Counted from the first letter of the stretch, positions 1 through 5,704 are shown. The stretch: DNA of 7,214 bases from JBBQBQ01 sp038317685 (GCA_038317685.1 JBBQBQ010000185.1:1-7214), one strand, 5' to 3'. Program-made: numbers and translations. Notes: generated by a model not told the origin, from the letters alone.

Positions 1-56
1 TGAAAGCGGCCACCGTTCCGCTGTGAATCCGGCCAGCGTTCCGGTGATATCGGCCA
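1..56. repeat. IS21 istB-side terminal repeat array (three visible units)
   Basis: Three units with the core (A/T)CCGGCCA or a variant end at about 12, 35 and 56, spaced 23 and 21 bp. GTTCCG follows the first two. They are the reverse complement of the units at 2474-2587, as expected for transposase binding sites at the two ends of one element. The first unit is cut at its outer side by the window edge. Confidence 0.8.
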
Positions 57-86
57 GTGCCGAGAGTGCGTCTCGGGGTGGGGCTT

Positions 87-848
87 TTACTCTGTCACGG
101 CTTCAGTTTTCCGGTCAAGTGAGGAACGTTTTCTCCGCATCGATTCGCCCTTGAGTTCAAGCTTGTAAGCATTGTGCACCAAGCGGTCGAGGATGGCGTC
201 GGCCAGGGTCGGGTCCTGCATGGTGTCATGCCAGGCCTTGATTGGCAGTTGACTGGTGATGATGGTGGCCTTGCGGTCGTAGCGTTCCTCGACGATTTCC
301 AGCAGTTCGCGCTGATCCTCCCGTGACAGGGGAGTGATGAGCAGATCGTCCAGAACCAGCACCTCGCATTTGCCGATGGGGGCCATGAGCTTGTGGTAGC
401 GGCCGTCGAGCCTTGAGACGGCAATGTCGTGCAACAGGCGCGGTACTCTCTGGTAGAGAACGGTGTGGCCGTCCCGACAGGCTTTCTGAGCCAGGGCGCA
501 GGCCAGGTAGCTCTTGCCGGTGCCGGTCGGGCCGGTGACGAGGATGTTGTGATGGTTTCTCACCCACAGGTTCTGGGTCAGGGACATGATTGTAGCACGG
601 TCCAGCCCCCGGCCTGCCCGCAGATCAAGGTCTTCGATGGAGGCGGACAGCCGCAGCTTGGCGGATCGGAGACGGTTCTGCATCCGCCGGTTTTCCAGTT
701 CGGTCAACTGGAAATCCACGATCAGGCCGAAACGCTCCTCGAAGGAGAGTGCCGCCATGTCTGGGCGCTGCATCTGATCGGCAAAGGCCTTGGCCATGGC
801 GGGTAGCTTCATGGCGGTGAGTTTTTCAATGGTCGGTTGGGTCAGCAT
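87..848 (-). CDS. istB: IS21-family helper ATPase IstB
   Basis: AAA+ ATPase (253 aa, usual IstB length) that assists the IstA transposase by binding target DNA and regulating strand transfer. Visible motifs: an N-terminal helical region (residues 1-95), Walker A GPTGTGKS (106-113), Walker B VLVLDDL (163-169), a sensor-like ITSQLP (197-202) and the C-terminal DAILDRLVHNAYKLELKG segment (217-234) typical of IstB. The ATG at 848 is chosen because GAAAGGA sits 7 nt upstream and because upstream codons in this frame are only a shadow of istA. It overlaps the 3' end of istA by 23 bp, implying translational coupling. The stop is TAA at 89-87. No frameshift or missing key residue was seen. Confidence 0.95.
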   Translation of the reverse strand: MLTQPTIEKLTAMKLPAMAKAFADQMQRPDMAALSFEERFGLIVDFQLTELENRRMQNRLRSAKLRLSASIEDLDLRAGRGLDRATIMSLTQNLWVRNHHNILVTGPTGTGKSYLACALAQKACRDGHTVLYQRVPRLLHDIAVSRLDGRYHKLMAPIGKCEVLVLDDLLITPLSREDQRELLEIVEERYDRKATIITSQLPIKAWHDTMQDPTLADAILDRLVHNAYKLELKGESMRRKRSSLDRKTEAVTE

Positions 849-2397
849 GCGAGATCCTTTCGTCGTTGTAGTAATGGGTTCCCCGGATGTTCTCGTGGGA
901 GACGGACAGTAATTCCATTTGGCCGGGCAGCGGCTTCTGGTCGAGATTGTTTTCCAGGATCGACTTGATGCTTTTGTAGCTGGTTCCGCGGATGGCGAGA
1001 GCCCGCTGGCAGGCGGCCTCCAGACGTTCTTTGGAAAAGCGCTTGCCCAGGGAGATGACCCCCATGCAGGAGCGGAAGCCGTGCTCGGGATAGGCCTTGC
1101 GCGAGAGGATCTGCTCCACAACGGCGGCCGTGGCCGCTCCGGTCTGGGCGGCCCAGGCAATGAGGCGTTGCGGCGTCCACTCGGCATACTCCCGGTGGGC
1201 TTTGGGCATGTGTTCCGCCAAGGTGCTGTGCTTGCCAAGGAGAAACGAGCGGGGATGGGAAGCAACCCGGTTCCCCTTGTACAGGCATTCGATGATGGTC
1301 GCGGTAGAGCGGACATCCAGTTGCTCTCCCACCAGACGATGGGGGACGCTGTAGAAATGGTTGTCCACCTCAACGTGGTAATCGATATGCACCCGGGCCT
1401 TGATCCACTGGGCGAACTGGTAGGGAGTCTCGGGTAACGGCAGCATCGCTGGCCGGTCGAGTTCTTCGAAGCGACTGCGCCGGCAGCCGGGCAGTTTCCG
1501 GAAGGGACGGTTGTTCAGCAATTCCAGCCGCTGCCGAATGGCGGCGTTGGCCTCGGCCAGGCTGAAGAAGGTGCGATGACGAAGCCCGGCGAGAATGAAG
1601 CGCTGGGCGATCAGCACGCCCCCTTCGACCTTGGCCTTATCCTTGGGATGGCGAACACGGGCGGGAATGACGGCGGTGCCGTAATGGTCGGCGCATTCCG
1701 CATACGTGGGATTGATATCCGGCTCGTAGCGGCAGGCCTTGCTGACCCCGGAGCGCAGATTGTCCGGAACCACGCAATGAGGAACGGCGCCGAGATAACC
1801 AAAGGCCCGGACGTGGGAACCGATCCAGTCGGGCAGCCCTTGGGTCCAGGTCGCCTCGGCAAAGGTCAGGTTGCTGTTGCCCATGACCCCCACAAAGACC
1901 TGGGCCTCACCGATCTCCCCCGTGGACGCGTCGACAATGTCCAGAGTCGACCCGCTGTAGTCGACGAAAAACTTGTCGCCGGCGCGGTGTTCCTGGCGCA
2001 TGGAGCGATCCAGCTTCTTGCGCCATTGCCGATAAAGTTCGCAGAACTGGCTGTATTGGTATCCGGCAGGTTCTCCCTCTTTGTACTCCTGCCACAGCAG
2101 CATGAGGGTGAGGTGTTTGTGGCTGGTCAGCTCATCGTGCAAGGCCTGCCAGTCGGGCTGGCGCAGTTTGCGGGATGAGGGCGGCTGAAGCGGGGGATAG
2201 AGGCGTTTTTCGAGGGTTTCGTCATCCATTGCCACCGGCCAGGACAGCCCGGCGGCAATGGCCCGGTTGATCGTATCGTCCACGGTGCTCTTGCCGACAC
2301 CGCAGGTTTTTGCTGTATCGCGCCGACTCTGGTTGCAGCCCCAGACCAAGCGCAGGATCTCACGTATTTTTCGCATGGCAACTCTTTCTCTCGGCAT
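826..2397 (-). CDS. istA: IS21-family DDE transposase IstA
   Basis: Transposase that binds the terminal repeats and performs DNA cleavage and strand transfer. From this start (523 aa) it has an N-terminal helix-turn-helix (about residues 8-45, MRKIREILRLVWGC through KSTVDDT), then an integrase-fold core with the DDE triad: D146 in FFVDYSG, D212 in VVPDNLRSG and E258 in KDKAKVEGG. A C-terminal beta-rich DNA-binding region (about 330-400, with HIDYHVEVDNHFYSVPHRL) follows, as in other IstA proteins. Start choice: AGGAGG lies at 2408-2403 on this strand, 5 nt before the ATG at 2397 and only 2 nt before an adjacent ATG at 2400. An ATG at 2421 precedes the Shine-Dalgarno and is unlikely; an ATG at 2376 is a further alternative matching some family members. 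Catalytic residues are intact. Confidence 0.95.
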   Translation of the reverse strand: MPRERVAMRKIREILRLVWGCNQSRRDTAKTCGVGKSTVDDTINRAIAAGLSWPVAMDDETLEKRLYPPLQPPSSRKLRQPDWQALHDELTSHKHLTLMLLWQEYKEGEPAGYQYSQFCELYRQWRKKLDRSMRQEHRAGDKFFVDYSGSTLDIVDASTGEIGEAQVFVGVMGNSNLTFAEATWTQGLPDWIGSHVRAFGYLGAVPHCVVPDNLRSGVSKACRYEPDINPTYAECADHYGTAVIPARVRHPKDKAKVEGGVLIAQRFILAGLRHRTFFSLAEANAAIRQRLELLNNRPFRKLPGCRRSRFEELDRPAMLPLPETPYQFAQWIKARVHIDYHVEVDNHFYSVPHRLVGEQLDVRSTATIIECLYKGNRVASHPRSFLLGKHSTLAEHMPKAHREYAEWTPQRLIAWAAQTGAATAAVVEQILSRKAYPEHGFRSCMGVISLGKRFSKERLEAACQRALAIRGTSYKSIKSILENNLDQKPLPGQMELLSVSHENIRGTHYYNDERISHADPTDH

Positions 2398-2473
2398 CAT
2401 GCCCTCCTTTGATGAAATCAAGGACGGCAGGATACCCGTGGAGTTACCCCGCGGCTACACTCTCAGACCACAC

Positions 2474-2587
2474 TGGCCGGATTGTTCCGGAATGGTGGCC
2501 GGATTCGAATCGGAATGCCGGCCGGATTCCCGCCGGAACAGTGGCCGCTTTCCCGTCGGAACGGTGGCCGGATTCAACCGGAATACG
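2474..2587. repeat. IS21 istA-side terminal repeat array (five units)
   Basis: Five tandem imperfect units begin at 2474, 2496, 2519, 2542 and 2565 (spacing 22, 23, 23, 23 bp). Each has a TGGCCGGATT-like start followed by a YCGGAA-like block, and the 2542 unit varies at GGCCGCTTT. The regular spacing of just over two helical turns suits an array of transposase sites on one DNA face. The array lies upstream of istA, so binding could also repress the istA promoter; that is inference. Confidence 0.85.
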
Positions 2588-2679
2588 CATTCGGGTGCCG
2601 AGTCAGTGTAAAGGACGCCTGTAACATTATAAAGTGAGGTTGGTTAAAAATCGTGGGCACCATAAGCTGTAGTGAAATA

Positions 2680-2699
2680 CCCGGCACATGAGGGCCGGG
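2680..2699. repeat. Small GC-rich hairpin upstream of the toxin-antitoxin promoter
   Basis: CCCGGC (2680-2685) and GCCGGG (2694-2699) can form a 6-bp stem with an 8-nt loop, ending 3 bp before the TTGACA box. No T-run follows on either strand, so it is not a canonical intrinsic terminator. It may be incidental. Confidence 0.35.
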
Positions 2700-2702
2700 G
2701 CG

Positions 2703-2731
2703 TTGACATGGTGAACCACAAGTGGCACACT
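2703..2731 (+). promoter_or_regulatory. Sigma70-type promoter of the toxin-antitoxin operon
   Basis: A consensus -35 TTGACA (2703-2708) is followed after 17 bp by CACACT (2726-2731), a weak -10 that keeps A2, A4 and T6 of TATAAT. The antitoxin Shine-Dalgarno AAGGAG (2741-2746) lies just downstream. A perfect -35 with a poor -10 suits a promoter tuned by a repressor bound between the boxes. Confidence 0.65.
2711..2730. promoter_or_regulatory. Probable antitoxin operator: 20-bp near-perfect palindrome
   Basis: Arms GTGAACCAC (2711-2719) and GTGGCACAC (2722-2730) are separated by AA; 7 of 9 positions are complementary and the inner four pair perfectly. It fills the spacer and overlaps the -10 box. 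Ribbon-helix-helix antitoxins typically bind such palindromes to repress their own operon. The assignment to this antitoxin is inferred from position. Confidence 0.6.
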
Positions 2732-2753
2732 TTCTCCGGAAAGGAGATCGACC

Positions 2754-2981
2754 ATGCCCACCAAAAATCCAAGAATCAACGTCGTCCTGGAAAAACCCCT
2801 CTACAACGCCATCCAAGACCTTGCAGGAGACGAGGGTGTCTCCATGTCCATGCTGATGCGAGACCTGGTCAAGGAAGCTCTTGAGCTTCGCGAAGACCGT
2901 GCCCTGGCCGAACTGGCCGAGGAACGGGAAACAGGATTCGATCGCAGCAAGGCTCTTAGCCACGATGAGGCCTGGGGTTAA
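2754..2981 (+). CDS. Ribbon-helix-helix (CopG-like) antitoxin
   Basis: Small 75-aa protein read as the antitoxin of the type II module with the next gene. Residues 6-12 (PRINVVL) form the expected DNA-contacting beta strand, followed by two predicted helices (about 14-25 and 28-44) of the RHH fold. The charged tail (45-75), with ALAELAEER and a SHDEAW ending, resembles the disordered segment by which related antitoxins wrap and neutralise RelE/ParE toxins. The ATG has a strong AAGGAG 7 nt upstream, better than the toxin's site, in line with the antitoxin being made in excess. It overlaps the toxin start by 17 bp. Autorepression through the palindrome at 2711-2730 is likely. Fold is confident from sequence; the pairing comes from context. 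Confidence 0.85.
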   Translation: MPTKNPRINVVLEKPLYNAIQDLAGDEGVSMSMLMRDLVKEALELREDRALAELAEERETGFDRSKALSHDEAWG

Positions 2982-3258
2982 GGTGCCTTTCTCCGTCGTT
3001 TACCATCCCGAAGTCAAGGGGCGGGACATCCCAAAGCTCAATGCGGATATCCGCCAGCGGATCAGGAAGGCGATAGAATCCCGGCTCATGGTCGCTCCGC
3101 ATGAATTTGGCGAGCCCTTGCGAAAAACCCTCAAGGGGTACTGGAAACTCCGCATCGGGGATTATCGTGTGGTGTTCCGAATCAATGACGACGAAATTCT
3201 CATCCTTGGCATTTGCCATCGCAAAGATGTCTACCCGCTGATGGAAAAACGGAAGTGA
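2965..3258 (+). CDS. RelE/ParE-family toxin
   Basis: 97-aa toxin of the type II module. The sequence has the family layout: an N-terminal strand (FSVVYHPEV, residues 9-17), two helices (about 21-42, DIPKLNADIRQRIRKAIESRL), then the core sheet with LKGYWKLRIGDYRVVFRI (56-73) and the C-terminal LGICHRKDVY (81-90). The basic and aromatic residues R63, R68, H85, R86 and Y90 lie where RelE-type mRNA interferases carry catalytic or RNA-contacting residues, which favours RelE over gyrase-targeting ParE; this is inference. The start is uncertain: ATG 2965 has only a distant AAGG, and GTG 2983 in the same frame would trim six residues without touching the fold. The 17-bp overlap with the antitoxin implies coupled translation. 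No truncation was seen. Confidence 0.85.
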   Translation: MRPGVKVPFSVVYHPEVKGRDIPKLNADIRQRIRKAIESRLMVAPHEFGEPLRKTLKGYWKLRIGDYRVVFRINDDEILILGICHRKDVYPLMEKRK

Positions 3259-3265
3259 TTGGTGA

Positions 3266-3310
3266 AGGAAGGGTTGTACCGTGATGGCGGGGGGGGCGCC
3301 GCACCTTCCT
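3266..3310. repeat. Inverted repeat with G8 run after the toxin gene
   Basis: AGGAAGG (3266-3272) and CCTTCCT (3304-3310) could form a 7-bp stem enclosing a loop with eight consecutive G (3289-3296) and a nested GGCG/CGCC. No U-tract follows, so a rho-independent terminator is not supported, although the position just after the toxin stop would suit transcript-end protection. Confidence 0.3.
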
Positions 3311-3335
3311 GGGGCTCCCTCGCGGAATATTTCCC

Positions 3336-3365
3336 TTGACTTCCCCTCCTTAACTTTGCTACATA
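3336..3365 (+). promoter_or_regulatory. Promoter of the tRNA-Gln/tRNA-Glu unit
   Basis: TTGACT (3336-3341) and TACATA (3360-3365) are separated by 18 bp in a locally AT-richer stretch that ends 12 bp before the tRNA-Gln 5' end. This gives a very short leader, as is usual for tRNA operons. Confidence 0.6.
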
Positions 3366-3377
3366 CTCCTTCTCTTT

Positions 3378-3453
3378 TGGGGTGTCGCCAAGCGGTAAGG
3401 CACTGGACTCTGACTCCAGCATTTCCTAGGTTCGAATCCTAGCACCCCAGCCA
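3378..3453 (+). tRNA. tRNA-Gln (anticodon CTG)
   Basis: Complete cloverleaf of 76 nt including an encoded CCA. The acceptor stem TGGGGTG (3378-3384) pairs with CACCCCA (3443-3449), the discriminator is G, and CCA is at 3451-3453. The D arm contains AAGCGGTAA. The anticodon stem CTGGA/TCCAG (3403-3407, 3415-3419) carries loop CTCTGAC with anticodon CTG at 3410-3412, reading CAG. The T arm has the standard GGTTCGAATCC. It closely resembles the E. coli tRNA-Gln as I remember it, including the unusual leading T-A acceptor pair. Confidence 0.97.
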
Positions 3454-3494
3454 GTTCCAAGCGCGGGGTCGCCTGCGAGTAAATATAAGTCCAA

Positions 3495-3570
3495 GGTCCC
3501 TTCGTCTAGCGGTCTAGGACACCGGCCTTTCACGTCGGTAACACGGGTTCGATTCCCGTAGGGATCACCA
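3495..3570 (+). tRNA. tRNA-Glu (anticodon TTC)
   Basis: Complete cloverleaf of 76 nt with encoded CCA. Acceptor GGTCCCT (3495-3501) pairs with AGGGATC (3560-3566) with one G-U wobble at the second pair. The anticodon stem CCGGC/GTCGG (3522-3526, 3534-3538) has one G-U, and loop CTTTCAC gives anticodon TTC at 3529-3531, reading GAA/GAG. The T arm has GGGTTCGATTCCC. It lies 41 bp after tRNA-Gln with no terminator between, so the two are probably one transcript processed by RNases. Confidence 0.97.
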
Positions 3571-3578
3571 AACAACAG

Positions 3579-3596
3579 CCTTCCCTGCGGGGAAGG
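3579..3596 (+). repeat. Hairpin immediately 3' of tRNA-Glu
   Basis: CCTTCCC (3579-3585) pairs with GGGAAGG (3590-3596) around a TGCG tetraloop. No T-tract follows. It begins 9 nt after the tRNA 3' end and may guide RNase processing or support the adjacent terminator. Confidence 0.7.
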
Positions 3597-3598
3597 TT

Positions 3599-3632
3599 CA
3601 AGGCGAAGCGCAAGCTTCGCCTTGGCTTTTTT
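3599..3632 (+). terminator. Rho-independent terminator of the tRNA unit
   Basis: A perfect 11-bp stem, CAAGGCGAAGC (3599-3609) with GCTTCGCCTTG (3614-3624), closes a GCAA tetraloop, followed by GC and six T (3627-3632). It separates the tRNA unit from the deacetylase gene. Confidence 0.92.
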
Positions 3633-3660
3633 CAGGGTGCCGGGGGCGCAGATTTGTCGA

Positions 3661-3689
3661 TTGACCTCGGTTCTGCGGCAGTGTACAAA
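3661..3689 (+). promoter_or_regulatory. Candidate promoter of the deacetylase operon
   Basis: TTGACC (3661-3666) and TACAAA (3684-3689) are spaced by 17 bp, directly after the tRNA terminator. Predicted initiation falls near 3696, essentially at the first ATG of the deacetylase frame, which would give a leaderless or near-leaderless mRNA. Confidence 0.55.
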
Positions 3690-3695
3690 CGTCCC

Positions 3696-4865
3696 ATGAT
3701 GCCGACCGGAGACCGTTCCGAGCGCTTTACCCTGATTTATTCCCGCCGCTTCGCCGCTGTGGAGTTCGGCGTCGACCATCCGTTCCAGGTCCAGCGCTAC
3801 CGGCTGAGCCATGATCTCATGGCCGAACTCGGCCTGCTGGACGCCCCCGGGGTGGCGGTGGTCGAGGCCCCGCTGGCGGCCGAAGCCGAACTGCTGGGCT
3901 TCCATCGGGCCGATTACCTGGCGACCCTCGCCGCCTTCAGCCGACCTGGAGAAGGCCGGGCCGATTTCCGCTTCGGCCTCGGGGACGTCGAAAACCCGGT
4001 CTTCCCCGGCCTCTACGATTGGGCTCGGCTCGGCTGCGGCGGCAGTCTGGAAGCTCTGCGGCAGGTCCTTGACGGCGGTGCCCGGGCGGCCTTCAACCCT
4101 GCCGGCGGTTATCACCACGCCCAGCCGGCCCGCGCCTCGGGGTTCAGTTACCTCAACGATGCGGTGGTGACGATCGGCCAGGCCCTGGCGCGGGGCTTAA
4201 GGGTCGCCTACCTCGATCTCGACGCCCACCATGGCGACGGGGTGCAGCAGGCCTTTTACGCCAGCGACCGGGTTCTGACCATCTCCCTCCATGAGTCGGG
4301 GCGGGACTTCTACCCTCAGACCGGCTCGGTTCTGGAGATGGGGGAGGGCGCCGGCTTTGGCTATGCGGTCAACGTGCCGCTGCTGCGGCATGCCGACGAC
4401 CTGATCTTTGAGCAGGCCTTCAACCGCGTCGTCCTGCCGCTTCTGGCCTCGTATCAGCCCGACCTGCTGGTCACCCAGATGGGGGTCGACGGACTGCGTA
4501 CCGATCCTTTGACGCGGCTCGAATTCACCACCGGGGCGGTCGAGTTCGCGGCTCGATCCCTCCTGGCCACCGGGCTCCCCTGGGTCATTCTCGGCGGCGG
4601 TGGTTATGATCAATTGAACGTCGCCCGGAGTTGGGCGCTTCTGTGGGGGACGGTGATCGGCGCGACTCTCCCCGACCGGCTGCCGCCGCGCTTCGCGGAA
4701 TGCGCCCGGAATCTCGGCGGTGCCGGGGACCGGCTGCGCGATCGGCCCCATCTGGCTCGTCCCGGCGATTTTGCCCGGGCCCAGCGGGACCTCGACAAAG
4801 TCCTGGGGGTGCTGGAAAGACGCTTGCTGCCGCTCCATCGGAAGCGGCCGGGAGGGGAAGGATGA
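3696..4865 (+). CDS. Class I histone deacetylase / AcuC-like deacylase
   Basis: Cytoplasmic zinc-dependent amidohydrolase (389 aa) that removes acyl groups from lysines or acetylated small amines; the closest well-known bacterial type is AcuC, which deacetylates acetyl-CoA synthetase. The arginase-deacetylase fold is complete. Counting from this start: FGVDHPFQVQRY (24-35), the His pair of GGYHHA (H140, H141), zinc ligands D176 and H178 in YLDLDAHHGDG, the third zinc ligand D265 in MGVDGLRTDPL, and the transition-state Tyr Y304 in GGGGYDQ. All catalytic residues are present. The start is uncertain: ATG 3696 and ATG 3699 are adjacent and neither has a Shine-Dalgarno; a TTG at 3654 would place the promoter inside the gene. 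The 3' end overlaps the next gene by ATGA. The substrate is unknown. Confidence 0.93.
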   Translation: MMPTGDRSERFTLIYSRRFAAVEFGVDHPFQVQRYRLSHDLMAELGLLDAPGVAVVEAPLAAEAELLGFHRADYLATLAAFSRPGEGRADFRFGLGDVENPVFPGLYDWARLGCGGSLEALRQVLDGGARAAFNPAGGYHHAQPARASGFSYLNDAVVTIGQALARGLRVAYLDLDAHHGDGVQQAFYASDRVLTISLHESGRDFYPQTGSVLEMGEGAGFGYAVNVPLLRHADDLIFEQAFNRVVLPLLASYQPDLLVTQMGVDGLRTDPLTRLEFTTGAVEFAARSLLATGLPWVILGGGGYDQLNVARSWALLWGTVIGATLPDRLPPRFAECARNLGGAGDRLRDRPHLARPGDFARAQRDLDKVLGVLERRLLPLHRKRPGGEG

Positions 4866-5692
4866 GCGGCTTCGATCCGGAACGTCTTCGCGCTGCCGAC
4901 GGGCGGGGTCTCGCTTCGTTGCGGGAGATCAACCGATTGCCGGCGCCGCAGAAGGAACGGATCTACGTCCGGCTTCTGCCCGCACCGCTCCTCGTCCACT
5001 GCGGCATCGAGCCCGGGACCCTGACGGGTCCCGAAGGGAGTCGCCCGGTTCAGTTCATTTGCCCCGAGGGGCTCGGTCTGCTGCGCATCGAGGTGCGGCT
5101 GCACCCGATGGATCGCGATTGTGTCTTCTTCGTCGAAGTCGCGGATACCCCCTTCGGCCAGATCGAACTCGGCTTCTGCCTGATTAACGATGTCGCCACT
5201 CCGCGGTTCGACATCGACCGCGACCCGGCGGGCCGCGACAACTGTTTCGGGACCTTGCGCCGCAACCTGGCGGAGGAGGAGCGCGCCATGGGGGCCGGAC
5301 TCTCCCCCAACCAGGTTCGGCGCGGGCTGCACCTGTTTCGGGACTTTTTCAGACAGTTCGAGGAATTGGTCGGGGCCATGGGGCATGACACCATCATCGC
5401 CGAGCCGCTCTCCTACAACAATGCCCTGCGCTATGAGCGTTACGGCTTCGACTATCTCACCGGCCGGCAGCTGATGCTCTTCATCGACCGGGAGTTTCAG
5501 CCCGGCGGCAGTCTTTTTCGCCGTCTCGACGGCTCCACTCCGTTCCGCCGGCCGGGGATGGATCAGACCGTGCGGGGTCGCAGCTGGGCGATTCAGGACG
5601 GGATTCTCGAGCAGCCCTGGGACGGCGTCAGGATCTACAAAACTCTCGGCGTCGATGCCGGGGTCGATACGTTTCCCCAGCGCCGGTTCTGA
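4862..5692 (+). CDS. GNAT-acetyltransferase-like protein coupled to the deacetylase
   Basis: 276-aa soluble protein with no signal peptide or membrane segment. I do not recognise it as a named family. The C-terminal half resembles a GNAT fold: a strand region VFFVEVADTPFGQIELGFCLIND (88-110), a degenerate acetyl-CoA loop and helix (PNQVRRGLHLFRDFF, 149-163, compare R/Q-x-x-G-x-G/A), then HDTIIAEPLSYNNALRYERYGF (175-196), which matches the usual GNAT closing pattern N-x-x-A-x-x-Y-x-x-x-GF. The N-terminal ~85 residues are unassigned, as is the tail (about 205-276). The ATG overlaps the deacetylase TGA (ATGA, 4862-4865) and follows a GGAAGG purine run in the deacetylase 3' end, a standard sign of translational coupling. 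A writer/eraser pairing is plausible but enzymatic activity is not shown; the degenerate loop could mean a ligand-binding or non-catalytic relative. Confidence 0.6.
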   Translation: MSGFDPERLRAADGRGLASLREINRLPAPQKERIYVRLLPAPLLVHCGIEPGTLTGPEGSRPVQFICPEGLGLLRIEVRLHPMDRDCVFFVEVADTPFGQIELGFCLINDVATPRFDIDRDPAGRDNCFGTLRRNLAEEERAMGAGLSPNQVRRGLHLFRDFFRQFEELVGAMGHDTIIAEPLSYNNALRYERYGFDYLTGRQLMLFIDREFQPGGSLFRRLDGSTPFRRPGMDQTVRGRSWAIQDGILEQPWDGVRIYKTLGVDAGVDTFPQRRF

Positions 5693-5704
5693 CCGTTGGT
5701 CAGC

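Larger units (their letters stand above)
1..2626 (-). mobile_element. IS21-family insertion sequence, istB-side tip outside the window
   Basis: Two overlapping minus-strand genes in the IS21 order (istA then istB) are flanked by arrays of ~23-bp repeats in opposite orientation, the expected multi-site ends of this family. The istA-side tip is placed at 2626 because reading inward from there gives TGTTACAGGCG, and IS21-family ends usually begin TGT; from there it is about 50 bp to the first repeat unit. On the istB side position 1 already lies inside a repeat unit, so by symmetry the tip should lie some 50 bp beyond the left edge. The target-site duplication therefore cannot be checked. Both genes are full length with intact catalytic motifs, so the element looks potentially active. 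The exact outer boundary is inference; family membership is secure. Confidence 0.9.

Noticed and set aside
60..88. Hairpin CCGAGA/TCTCGG followed by GGTGGGGCTTTT as a plus-strand terminator
   Set aside because: The stem is 6 bp and the short T-run starts 8 nt after it. On the istB strand no T-run follows, so it is not a convincing terminator in either direction.
849..1373. Long N-terminal extension of the istB frame
   Set aside because: It is a shadow of istA in another frame. The protein-like IstB sequence begins at ATG 848 with its own ribosome site.
429..2178. Plus-strand open frames across istB and istA
   Set aside because: GC-rich antisense shadows: low-complexity Gly/Arg/Pro composition, no recognisable motifs, and opposite to intact transposition genes.
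2574..2963. Minus-strand 129-aa frame over the toxin-antitoxin operon
   Set aside because: It is antisense to the antitoxin, crosses the IS boundary and has no domain pattern.
3289..3296. G8 run as a G-quadruplex or slippery frameshift site
   Set aside because: A single G-run without the further tracts needed for a quadruplex, and it is outside any gene, so frameshifting is irrelevant.
3378..3570. tRNA genes as an attachment site for an integrated island
   Set aside because: No integrase gene and no repeated tRNA 3' end are visible. The mobile DNA lies on the 5' side of the tRNAs and is explained by IS transposition.
3426..4118. Minus-strand 230-aa frame over the tRNAs and the deacetylase start
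   Set aside because: It passes antisense through both tRNA genes and the terminator; its tail GDPYGNRTRV is simply antisense tRNA-Glu, a common misannotation.
4197..5397. Minus-strand frames antisense to the deacetylase and GNAT-like genes
   Set aside because: Codon-position GC shadows of well-supported plus-strand genes.
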